DNA of 64,000 bases from CAWDZK01 sp963807005 (lineage in GTDB: Bacteria; Actinomycetota; Actinomycetes; JACCUZ01). Shown here piece after piece: positions 54,154 through 64,000 of this stretch. The stretch's first letter is position 1, and each line of letters starts with the position of its first letter. A model generated the notes under the pieces. The model did no database searches and was not told where the DNA came from. It worked only from the letters and a program-made list of their open reading frames with translations. The position numbers and the translations under genes are program-made. The stretch spans positions 186,001 to 250,000 of the forward strand of contig CAWDZK010000003.1 of NCBI GenBank assembly GCA_963807005.1, written 5' to 3'.

Positions 54154-55062
54154 GTGAGCAGACGGGGACCAGACCCGCTTCCGCGCGCGCTCGCGGTGGT
54201 GGCGCTGGTGGCTGTCGCTGCGCTCGCGCTGCAGGCCCGGCAGGGCCTCGACTGGGACAGCCTGGCCGAGCCGCTGGACGTCCGCTGGTCCCGGCTGGTG
54301 GTGACTGCCGTCCTGCTCGCCGGGCTCGTCGGCATCGGCCGCCGCCTCCTGCGCCGGTTGCGCCGGCCGTCCGTGCCGAGGAGCAGCGACGACGACGTCG
54401 TGGAGCCGGAGGGCGAGCCGTTCCCGTGGTACCTGCGCGCGCTGGCCGTCGTCCTGGTGCTCGCGACGATGGCCGTCGTCTTCTCCCTCCTGAGCTCGCT
54501 CGGCCCGATCCCCCGGCCGGCCCCTCCGCCCGTCGCCGGACCCTCCGTCTCGGGCCCCCAGGGCCCGGACGCCTCGCGCGTGCTCGGCGCCGGTGGGACC
54601 TCTCCGGTGCTGCTCGTGGTCGTCGGCGCCCTGCTCGTCGCCGCGGTCGCCTCCCGGTGGAACAGCCGCAGGCGCCCCGAGCAGGAGGTCGAGGGATTCG
54701 GCGAGCGGGCGGCGGTCCGGCGGCTGGCTCGGGCCGTCGACGCGGCGGAGCAGGAGCTCGGCCGGCACGCCGACCCGCGTGCTGCGGTGCTGGCTGCGTA
54801 CGCCGTGATGAGCCGGCACCTCGGCACCGGGCTGGTCCACCGGGGTGGAGCCCTCCCCGGCTCCGACACCGCCACCGAGCTGCTCGAGCGGTCGGTGTCC
54901 GCCGGCCTGGTCAGCGGCGACCCGGCCGGTCCCGCCCGCACCCTGACCGAGCTGTTCCGGGAGGCCCGGTTCAGCAGTCACCCGATGGGCGAGCCGGCCC
55001 GGCACACCGCCGAGGAGAGCCTGCGGCAGGTCCGCGCAGAGCTGGGAGCCCGCCGTGGCTGA
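54154..55062 (+). CDS. DUF4129 domain-containing membrane protein, 302 aa
   Basis: Membrane segments lie at LPRALAVVALVAVAALALQA, LVVTAVLLAGLVGIGRRLL, WYLRALAVVLVLATMAVVFS and PVLLVVVGALLVAAVASRW. The C-terminal soluble DUF4129 part has DPRAAVLAAYAVMSRHLGTG and TELFREARFSSHPMG. DUF4129 is often found in MoxR-DUF58-transglutaminase clusters, as here. The function is unknown. GTG 54154 is used; ATG 54145 is an alternative. It is divergent from mraZ. Confidence 0.82.
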   Translation: MSRRGPDPLPRALAVVALVAVAALALQARQGLDWDSLAEPLDVRWSRLVVTAVLLAGLVGIGRRLLRRLRRPSVPRSSDDDVVEPEGEPFPWYLRALAVVLVLATMAVVFSLLSSLGPIPRPAPPPVAGPSVSGPQGPDASRVLGAGGTSPVLLVVVGALLVAAVASRWNSRRRPEQEVEGFGERAAVRRLARAVDAAEQELGRHADPRAAVLAAYAVMSRHLGTGLVHRGGALPGSDTATELLERSVSAGLVSGDPAGPARTLTELFREARFSSHPMGEPARHTAEESLRQVRAELGARRG

Positions 55063-55599
55063 GCCACGGCGGACCGAGCACCCGGACCGCTACCCGGACG
55101 ACGACGAGGCGATCGGCGGACGCCGCTCGACGCAGGTCCTGATCGCGGGCGCAGCGTCCGGCGTGGCCGTCGCCACCGCGATCTTCGGCTGGGCCGGGCT
55201 GCTGGCCGCCGTGTCGCTGGTCGCGGTCGCGGCCGCGACCGCCGCCCTCTCGCGGGTTCCGGCCGCGCCCACCCCCCGTCAGTCGCCGCGTCCGGGGCCG
55301 CCCGTGCAGAACGCGCCGTTCCGGTCCTACCGGCAGGTCGCCGAGGCCATGTCCTGGGCCGAGGTGTCACCGCGGCACTTCGACCTCGGCACCCGGCCGG
55401 TGCTGGTCCGGCTCCTGGCGACCCGGCTCGCGGACCACCACGGCGTGGACCTGGCAGCCGACCCGGACGCGGCCCGCCGCCTGGTCGGCGACGAGGTCTG
55501 GCACTGGCTCGACCCGGACCGGGAGGTCGACCGCCGGGGTCAGCCGCCCGGGCTCGACCTCACCACCCTCGAACGCATCGTCGACCGCCTGGAGCAGCT

Positions 55600-55603
<4 letters not shown>
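55055..55603 (+). CDS. Membrane protein of the MoxR/DUF58 cluster, 182 aa
   Basis: An acidic N-terminus is followed by two hydrophobic segments (VLIAGAASGVAVATAIFGWA and LLAAVSLVAVAAATAALS). A soluble C-terminus has RSYRQVAEAMSWAEVSPRHF, DLGTRPVLVRLLATRLADHH and GDEVWHWLDP. I do not know a named family. It overlaps DUF4129 by eight bases and the next MoxR by four, so all three are translated together. Confidence 0.8.
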
Positions 55604-56561
<958 letters not shown>

Positions 56562-56565
<4 letters not shown>

Positions 56566-57851
56566 GCACCGTGCGCGTCCCGCTGTCGTTCACCGCGACC
56601 GCCCGGCCGCGGCGGCTCGCCCTGATCGCTGGACTGGCGGTGGCCTTCGCCGTGGCGACCGCGCACGGCGAGCTCCTGGTCGTCGCCGTCGTGCCGCTGG
56701 TGCTGCTCGCCCTCACGCCGCGCGATGCCGTCCCCGAGACGATCGAGCTCACCGCCGTCCTCGGCAGCGCGAGGTGCGTCGAGGGCGACGAGGTGACCCT
56801 CGAGCTGCGGGTGGCCGTGGCCGGAGCCGACCGCGTCGACGCCGACCCCGAGCTGCCGCCGTGGACCGACGCCAGGTTCACCGGCCACCGGGACGAGGAC
56901 GGTTCCCGGGTGCTCCGCTGGACCCTGGTGCCGAGGCGGTGGGGCCGGCACCGGGTCGGTCCGGTCCGGCTGCGGGTGCACGCCGGCGGCGGGTCGTACG
57001 TCGCCCGGGCCCAGGTCGAGGTCGGCGACCTCGTCGTGTACCCGGCCGCGGCGGCCCTGGCCCGCGCCGTCGCTCCGCACGAGCTGGCGGCCCCGCTGGG
57101 CGAGCACACCAGCCGGGCGGTCGGCTCCGGCGTGGAGTTCGCCGGGGTGCGCCCGTACGGCCACGGCGACCGGCAGCGCGACGTCGACTGGCGGACCTCG
57201 GCGCGCCACGGCGAGCTCTTCGTCCGTCAGTACGCCGCGGAGCGGGCCTTCGACCTCGTGCTGGTGCTCGACACCGCCGCCGACGCCGGCGAGGCCGGCC
57301 GGTCGTCTCTGGACCTCACCGTCCGGGCCGCCACCGGGCTGGCGCAGACCTACCTGCGCGCCCACGACCGGGTCGGCCTGGTCACCTTCGGTGGGCCGTT
57401 GCGATGGCTGGCGCCGGCGGCCGGACCACGGCAGCTGTTCCAGGTCTGCGAGGCGGTGCTGGCCGTCCGGCCGGACCAGACCGAGCAGGACGCCGGGCCG
57501 CTGCACTACGGCCTGGGTCACCTGCCGCGAGGCATGCTGCCGCACCGCGCCTTCGTCGCGCTGCTCACCCCCCTGCTCGACGAAGGGCCACTGGACGCGG
57601 TGCGCCTGATGCGCGAGCGCGGCTTCGCCCCGCTGGTCATCGACGTCCTCGACGCGGAGCCCGAGACCGCGCCCGGGTCGCGCACCGACGCGCTGGTCCT
57701 GCGCACCTGGCGGATGCAGCGGGACGCCCTCAAGGTCGAGCTCGCGAGCATGGGCGTCGCGGTGCTCGACTGGGACGGCGACGCCGAGCTCACCGGGGGC
57801 CTCCTGCACGCGATGCGAGCCTCCCGCCCGGGGAGCCGGTCGTGGCAGTGA
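56562..57851 (+). CDS. DUF58 protein (first copy), 429 aa
   Basis: Two N-terminal membrane segments (RLALIAGLAVAFAVATAHGE and VVAVVPLVLLALTP) precede a soluble domain. The DUF58 signature is FAGVRPYGHGDRQRDVDWRT, then SARHGELFVRQYAAE. A von-Willebrand-A-like part starts DLVLVLDTAADAG. The best start is CTG 56562 in a CTGA overlap, with GGAGG seven bases upstream; GTG 56571 is an alternative. It partners the MoxR before it. Confidence 0.9.
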
Positions 57852-58381
57852 GCGCGCCACGCGGACTGCCGACGACCCGTCGGGAGGCCGCCGCGGCCGT
57901 CGCCGTCGTTGCCGTGGCCACCGCCGTCGCCGGCGTCGCCGCTGTCCCGGACCTCAACCGGTTCGTCGTGCTGCTCGCGGCGCTGACGGTCACGGCAGCG
58001 GTCGTCGCCGCGCTGGTGCCGTGGCGGCTGGCGGGAACGGTCACGGTGCTCGTCGCCGTGCTCACGGTCCTGCTCGCCGGCACCCTGGACGCGTCCTCCC
58101 TGCGCCCCGTGCAAGCCGTGCTGGACGCCGCGCTGCTGCTCGCCCTGGTCGGCGCCCTGGGCGCACGCGAGGAGCGGGCCCGGCGGTCGCCCCACGCCGC
58201 CTCGTTGGCCGCCCGGTCGCAGGCGCGGCGGTGGGGGTCGCCGGCGATGGCACTAGGGGCGGGAGCACTCGTCGCAGCCACGGCAGCCCAGGACGTCGTA
58301 CCCTCGGTGGCGTTGGTACTCGCCGGTCTGGTGGCCGCGGTGATCGCCCTCATGATCGCTGCGGGGGCCCACCGCAGTTAG
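57848..58381 (+). CDS. Membrane protein of the MoxR/DUF58 cluster, 177 aa
   Basis: Six or so hydrophobic segments (for example VAVVAVATAVAGVAAVPDLN, FVVLLAALTVTAAVVAALVP, LAGTVTVLVAVLTVLLAG, ALVAATAAQDVVPSVALVLA). GTG 57848 overlaps the DUF58 stop as GTGA. I know no family. It ends the first MoxR module. Confidence 0.75.
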   Translation: MSAPRGLPTTRREAAAAVAVVAVATAVAGVAAVPDLNRFVVLLAALTVTAAVVAALVPWRLAGTVTVLVAVLTVLLAGTLDASSLRPVQAVLDAALLLALVGALGAREERARRSPHAASLAARSQARRWGSPAMALGAGALVAATAAQDVVPSVALVLAGLVAAVIALMIAAGAHRS

Positions 58382-58499
58382 CGCGGTGTGGCGAGATCGT
58401 TATCTAGAGGCTCACCCAGGACTCGGTTGTGATGACAGACTCCCGGGAGAACAGGGGACCCGCGTCACAGCGGTCCGGCGGTGAGCGCGAGGAGGACCC

Positions 58500-59530
<1,031 letters not shown>

Positions 59531-59531
<1 letters not shown>

Positions 59532-60826
59532 TGCGCGACGGTCTGCAGGGTCTGACGACCCGGGGACGATCCTTCATCGCCGCCGGCGTCGCCGTCCTGA
59601 TCGCCGCCGTGGCGACCTCGCAGAAGGACCTGCTGCGCGTCTCCATCCTTCTCCTCGCCCTGCCCCTGGTGAGCGCCCTCGTCGTGGCCCGCACCCGCTA
59701 CCGGCTGTCCTCGCGCCGCCGGCTCGGCTCGGCCCGCACCGCCGCCGGTCAGGACACCGCGGTGACGCTTCGCCTGGACAACGTCTCGCGCCTGCCGACC
59801 GGGCTGCTGCTGGTCGAGGACAAGGTGCCCTACGTCCTCGGGTCCCGGCCGCGGTTCGTCCTCGACCGGGTCGAGCCCCGCGGTCGCCGCGAGGTGACTT
59901 ACACCGTGCGCTCGGACGTCCGCGGCCGCTACAACCTCGGCCCCCTCTCGATCCGGCTGACCGACCCGTTCGGCATGTGCGAGCTGCAGCGCTCGTTCAG
60001 CTCCCGCGACACGCTCGTGGTCACGCCGCCGATCGCCCGGCTCCCGTCGGTCGCCCTGTCCGGCGAGTGGACCGGGAGCGGCGAGAGCCGAGCGCGGTCG
60101 CTCGCCAGTGCCGGCGAGGACGACGCGGGGGTTCGCGAGTACCGACAGGGCGACGACCTGCGCCGGGTGCACTGGCGCTCGACGGCGCGGCTGGGACAGG
60201 TGATGGTCCGTCGCGAGGAGCAACCGTGGCAGGCCCGGGCCACGCTCCTGCTGGACACCCGCTCGTCCGCCCACGCCGGCGAGGGCCCCGCGTCCTCGTT
60301 CGAGTGGGCGGTGGCTGCCGCCGCGTCGGTCGGGGTGCACCTGGTCCGCTCCGGCTACCACCTGCGGCTGCTCACCGACACCGGCGCCACCGTCGAGGGC
60401 GGCAACCTCGGGCTCGACGGCGGCAGCAGCGACGTCGAGGGTGCGCTGCTCGACTCGTTGGCGGTGCTCCAGCTGTCGGCGGGGGCCAGCCTGCGCGACG
60501 CCTCGGGCGGCCTGCGGCGTGGCGGCGGCGACGGCCTGCTCATCGCCCTGCTCGGCGCGCTCGACCTCGAGGAGTCCCAGCTGCTCGCGCGCCTGCGACA
60601 CGGCACGACCACGGCCGTGGCCATCGTCCTGGACACCCCCACGTGGAGCGTGGGTACCAGGTCTCGCGTCACCCCGGCCGACGTGGCGGGGTCGATCGAG
60701 CTCCTGCGGGCATCCGGCTGGCGGGTGCTGCGCGCGAGAGCCGGTGACTCGCTGCCGGACATGTGGGACCAGGCCGGACGACACGCGCCCGCCGGCGGCC
60801 GCGACCTGGCCGGGGCCGGTCGATGA
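59531..60826 (+). CDS. DUF58 protein (second copy), 431 aa
   Basis: Two membrane segments (SFIAAGVAVLIAAVATS and VSILLLALPLVSALVVART) are followed by a long soluble domain. DVRGRYNLGPLSIRLTDPFG and the DUF58 motif GVREYRQGDDLRRVHWRSTA are clear. A later ATLLLDTRSSAHAGEGP has the von-Willebrand-A feel. GTG 59531 overlaps the MoxR stop by one base. It forms a module with the preceding MoxR and the following transglutaminase. Confidence 0.92.
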
Positions 60827-63195
60827 CCCGCGGCTCCCTGCGGATGCCGATCGCAGCCGCCTTCGCCACGATCGCCACCGCGATCTGCCTCGGCCCGTCG
60901 TTCCTCACCGGGAGCTGGTTCCTCCCGACCGCCTTCGGGGTCCTCGTGGTCGGCGCCGGCTGCGAGGCAGCCCGGCGGATGGCGGCCTCCCGGAGCACAG
61001 TCCCGGTTGCCGGTGCCGCTGCCCTGCTGCTCTACCTGCTGGTGCGCTACGCCAACGACGAGGCGCTGTACGGCATCGTCCCCTGGACGGCGTCGGTCGA
61101 CCGCCTCGGCGAGCTCGCGGCGGCCGGCCGGGCCGACATCAACCGCTACGCGGCGCCGGTCGGCGTCTCCCCCGGCATCGAGTTCCTCACCGTCGGCGGC
61201 GTCGGCCTGATCGCGCTGCTGGTCGACACCCTGGCCGTGACGTGGCGCCGTGCGGCCCTCGCCGGGATGCCGCTGCTGGTCCTCTACACCGTGCCGACCG
61301 CGATCACCCCCGACGGCGTGAGCTGGGTGGCGTTCGCCCTCTGCGGCATCGCGTACCTCACCCTCCTGCTGGCCGAGTCCCGCGAGCGGGTCAGCCGTTG
61401 GGGCCGGCCGATGCGGTACACCGCGGAGCGCAGCAACTACCGGCCCGAGGTCGACTCGGCACCGCTCGGGCAGGTCGGCCGCCGGGTCGGTGCCACCGCG
61501 CTCGGCCTCGCCCTCGTCGTGCCGGCCGTGCTGCCCGACCTGTCGGCCGGCACGTTCGGGTTCGGCGGCGGTGGCTTCGGACGCGGGGGCAACGGTGGCA
61601 ACGAGGTCACCGTCATCAACCCGATCCTCGACCTCGGGGCCAGCCTGCGGCAGGGCGAGAACACCCCGCTGATCCGCTACCAGGGCAAGCCGACCTACCT
61701 CCGGCTGGTGGGGCTGGACGACTTCACCGGCGACTCCTGGGCGCCGAGCGACCTCAAGGTGTCCCGCGACGAGAACGACGTCGAGAAGGGGCTCGCCGAC
61801 GCGCCCGGTCTCAGTCCGGCGGTCCCCCGCACCAAGCGGACGTACCAGATCGAGGTGTTCGACCTCGACCAGCAGTGGCTGCCGCTGCCCTACCCGACGA
61901 CCCGGGTGCGTGACATCGACGGCACCTGGCTCTACGACCCCTCGACGTTCAACGTGTTCGGCGAGAACAGCTCGACCCGGCAGATCGGCTTCACCGCCCG
62001 CTCGATCTCGGTCGAGCCGACCGCGGACCAGCTGGCGGCCGCTTCCCCGTCGGTGCCGTCCACGTTGCGGCGCTACCTCGAGCTGCCCAAGGACCTGGAC
62101 CCGACCATCGCGGCGCAGGCGCGCACCGTGGTCCGCCGTACAAAGACCAACTACGACCGCGCTGTCGCGCTGCAGGACTGGCTGAGCGGGCCGGACTTCA
62201 CCTACTCGCAGACGGTCGACTCGGCAGGCGCCGGCGACCGCAACGGTTCGGCCGCCATCGTCGCTTTCCTCAACGCCCGACGGGGCTACTGCGTCCAGTT
62301 CGCCTCGACCATGGCCGTGATGGCGCGGACCCTGGGCATCCCGGCGCGGGTCGCCGTCGGTTTCGCTCCCGGCACCCGGCAGGCCAACGGCAGCTACGTC
62401 GTGGGTGCCCACGACGCGCACGCCTGGCCGGAGCTGTACTTCTCCTCGGTCGGCTGGTTGCGCTTCGAGCCGACCCCCGGCGGGCCTCCCGGCGTCGAGC
62501 CGCCGGCGTACGCCGTCGAGGCACCCGCGCCCGGCACGCCGACCGACGGCCAGACCGGTGGCCCGTCACCGACGAGCAGCTCGGACAGCACCTCGCCGGC
62601 CAACCCGAGGCTGCGCGAGGACGTCCTCGAGCTGCCGCAGTCCGGCGGTGGCGGCATCGGCGCCGGCCCGGTCCGGGTGCCTGTCCTGCCGTTCGTCATC
62701 GCGCTGGTCGCGCTGGTCCTGATCGCCGTCCCGTCCTTCACCCGGGTGCTGCTACGGCGGCACCGGTGGGCGGACGCCTCGACCCCCGGCTCCACCGCGC
62801 TGGCCGCCTGGGCCGACCTGCAGGACACCCTGGTCGACCACGGCTACGCCTGGGACCCCGCCGACCCACCTCGTCGAGGCGCGGCCCACCTGGTCGAGCA
62901 GCGGCACCTGGTCGGCGAGCCCGCAGACGCCGTGCGCCGGATCGCGGCCGCGACCGAACGGGCTCGTTACGCCCCGGTGATGCCGCCGGTGGGCGACCTG
63001 CGGGCCGACGTCGACACGCTGCGCCGCGCCCTGTCCGCGGACGCGTCCCGCCCGGCTCGCTGGCGCGCCCGGCTGCTGCCACGATCGGCCCGGACCGTCT
63101 CCACCGGCCTCGGCGAACGGGTCGCCGACCTGCTGGACGGGGTGGACGCGACGTTCGCCGCCGTGAGCACCCGGCTGCGCCTGCGCCGCAGCTGA
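60823..63195 (+). CDS. TgpA-like transglutaminase membrane protein, 790 aa
   Basis: About six N-terminal membrane helices (DUF3488/TgpA part), then an extracytoplasmic transglutaminase-like domain. The catalytic Cys is in NARRGYCVQFASTMAVMART, and the His and acidic residue are in VVGAHDAHAWPELYF. A Ser/Thr/Pro-rich linker, one more helix (LPFVIALVALVLIAVPSF) and a C-terminal DUF4129-like part (WADLQDTLVDHGYAWDPAD) follow. ATG 60823 overlaps the DUF58 stop as ATGA. Activity may be protein cross-linking or peptide cleavage at the wall; which is unknown. Confidence 0.9.
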   Translation: MTRGSLRMPIAAAFATIATAICLGPSFLTGSWFLPTAFGVLVVGAGCEAARRMAASRSTVPVAGAAALLLYLLVRYANDEALYGIVPWTASVDRLGELAAAGRADINRYAAPVGVSPGIEFLTVGGVGLIALLVDTLAVTWRRAALAGMPLLVLYTVPTAITPDGVSWVAFALCGIAYLTLLLAESRERVSRWGRPMRYTAERSNYRPEVDSAPLGQVGRRVGATALGLALVVPAVLPDLSAGTFGFGGGGFGRGGNGGNEVTVINPILDLGASLRQGENTPLIRYQGKPTYLRLVGLDDFTGDSWAPSDLKVSRDENDVEKGLADAPGLSPAVPRTKRTYQIEVFDLDQQWLPLPYPTTRVRDIDGTWLYDPSTFNVFGENSSTRQIGFTARSISVEPTADQLAAASPSVPSTLRRYLELPKDLDPTIAAQARTVVRRTKTNYDRAVALQDWLSGPDFTYSQTVDSAGAGDRNGSAAIVAFLNARRGYCVQFASTMAVMARTLGIPARVAVGFAPGTRQANGSYVVGAHDAHAWPELYFSSVGWLRFEPTPGGPPGVEPPAYAVEAPAPGTPTDGQTGGPSPTSSSDSTSPANPRLREDVLELPQSGGGGIGAGPVRVPVLPFVIALVALVLIAVPSFTRVLLRRHRWADASTPGSTALAAWADLQDTLVDHGYAWDPADPPRRGAAHLVEQRHLVGEPADAVRRIAAATERARYAPVMPPVGDLRADVDTLRRALSADASRPARWRARLLPRSARTVSTGLGERVADLLDGVDATFAAVSTRLRLRRS

Positions 63196-63234
63196 CGCAC
63201 GGTCGACGGGCGTGGGGCCTCACCACCGGATGCT

Positions 63235-63301
63235 CGTTTGCGACCTGAGTCACCGACACGCCGAGTGACGGCCGGCGTGTCGGGGGCTCAGGTCGCAAAC
63301 G
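63235..63301. repeat. 67-bp double-palindromic repeat, copy D
   Basis: It begins CGTTTGCGACCTGAG and ends CTCAGGTCGCAAACG, giving fifteen-base perfect outer arms. The inner arms are CCGACACGCCG and CGGCGTGTCGG. It lies between the convergent transglutaminase and DUF3040 genes. Confidence 0.85.
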
Positions 63302-63361
63302 AGCGCACTGAGGTCGCCGCTCGCTCGGCCGGTGAGGGCAGCGGGACGGCGGCCGGACGGG

Positions 63362-63802
63362 TCAGAGGCCGCCGCGACCGGTCTCGTCGCGACGCCGGTT
63401 CCAGCGCTCTTCCATCCGGGCCATGAACCCGCCGGACCCGCCCTGCTGGCGCTGCCGGCGGCCGGCGGCTGCTGCCCCCTGCGGCGGCCGACGGACCCCG
63501 CTGGGGTCCACGACGCCGAGCTGGGCCGCGGTGGTCACGGCGCGGTAGCTGCTGACCGCCAGGAAGGCGCACCCCAGCATGAGGACGAACCCAGCGATGC
63601 TGACCCACCAACGATTCGCGACCAGGCCGGTCATGAGCAGCGCGATACCCAGGACGAACCCAAGACCGGCGACCAGGACGCGCCGACGGAAGTTGCTTCG
63701 GGGGTCCTTGCCGCGCAGCGAGGACGCGAACTTCGGGTCCTCGGCATAGAGGGCTCGCTCCATCTGCTCGAGCAGGCGCTGCTCGTGCTCGGAGAGCGGC
63801 AC
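63362..63802 (-). CDS. DUF3040 family membrane protein, 146 aa
   Basis: The hallmark start is MPLSEHEQRLLEQMERALYA, then EDPKFASSLRGKD. Two membrane segments follow (VLVAGLGFVLGIALLMTGLV and WVSIAGFVLMLGCAFLAVSS), then an Arg/Gly-rich tail. DUF3040 proteins are small, actinobacterial and of unknown function. A GAGGAGG lies about nine bases before ATG 63802. Confidence 0.92.
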   Translation of the reverse strand: MPLSEHEQRLLEQMERALYAEDPKFASSLRGKDPRSNFRRRVLVAGLGFVLGIALLMTGLVANRWWVSIAGFVLMLGCAFLAVSSYRAVTTAAQLGVVDPSGVRRPPQGAAAAGRRQRQQGGSGGFMARMEERWNRRRDETGRGGL

Positions 63803-64000
63803 GGACTCCTCCTCGGGACATATCGTCCAAGTGCAGGGTCGCGACCTGGAAGGCGCGTGCCCTCAGGATATGCGCCCGGAGCGCCGGATGAAACCCGGAC
63901 CGACAAGCCTGTGAAGAACGGTGCATCAGGACCGGTTCCGTGGTTCCCCGGCACGCCCTGCGGACCGGTCCGCTCGACGGGACCCGGCGCGTCGCGGCTC

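Noticed and set aside
63803..64000. Possible gene at the right edge
   Set aside because: Short frames here (for example 63631-63954 minus) are Arg/Pro/Ser-rich and overlap the DUF3040 gene; no start signal or motif is seen.

Overview
The window is very GC-rich and comes from an actinobacterium (Actinomycetota). This is supported by the gene set and order: a division and cell-wall (dcw) cluster flanked by SepF, a YggT-family protein and DivIVA, a DAP-type MurE, an ileS T-box that looks translational, many GTG starts with 4-nt GTGA/ATGA overlaps, and families largely confined to actinobacteria (DUF3152, DUF2567, DUF5317, DUF3040). The genus cannot be fixed from the sequence. No tRNA, rRNA, CRISPR array, insertion sequence or prophage is visible; this is mostly core chromosome.

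Layout. 1-3000: the end of a TIGR03085-type protein, a decayed gene remnant, a tiny zinc-ribbon gene, an SDR oxidoreductase and a propeller lipoprotein. 3085-10063 (minus strand): a histidine operon transcribed hisD-hisC-hisB-(spermidine-synthase-like)-hisH-(membrane protein)-hisA-ridA-hisF, with a pair of near-identical operator-like palindromes at the hisC/hisB junction. 10198-16418: a Lon-substrate-domain protein and a YbaK-type deacylase (plus), then on the minus strand DUF2567, DUF3352 and DUF5317 genes and a membrane GGDEF-EAL c-di-GMP enzyme that is translationally coupled to two tiny upstream peptides. 16703-24835: dnaE, an AbiEi/DUF559-like protein, two exported proteins and a GNAT acetyltransferase. 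24832-29378 (minus): rluD, a polyprenyl-phosphate sugar transferase, lspA and a DksA/TraR-type protein with a histone-H1-like tail. 29690-33778 (plus): T-box, ileS and an unknown gene, ended by a strong terminator.

33901-53838 (minus) is the division and wall cluster. Read in transcription order it is mraZ - small membrane protein - rsmH - ftsL - ftsI - murE - murF - mraY - murD - ftsW - murG - murC - ftsQ - ftsZ - (terminator) - pgeF - yggS - sepF - yggT - divIVA. It makes lipid II (MurC-F, MraY, MurG), exports and polymerises it (FtsW, FtsI), and places the septum and the growing pole (FtsZ, SepF, FtsQ, FtsL, DivIVA). 54154-63195 (plus) is divergent from mraZ and holds two adjacent MoxR-DUF58 modules, one with DUF4129 and the other ending in a TgpA-like transglutaminase. 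A DUF3040 gene closes the window.

The most unusual signals are: (i) two peptides of 31 and 19 residues, both ending in a Lys-Trp-Gly motif, overlapping stop-to-start into the GGDEF-EAL gene; (ii) four copies of an exactly 67-bp double-palindromic repeat in intergenic DNA; (iii) two his-operon palindromes 62 bp apart centre to centre; (iv) five TGG boxes at an exact 10-bp period over the mraZ promoter; (v) an apparent one-base frameshift in the ftsL tail; and (vi) several genes that seem to start at CTG inside a CTGA overlap.
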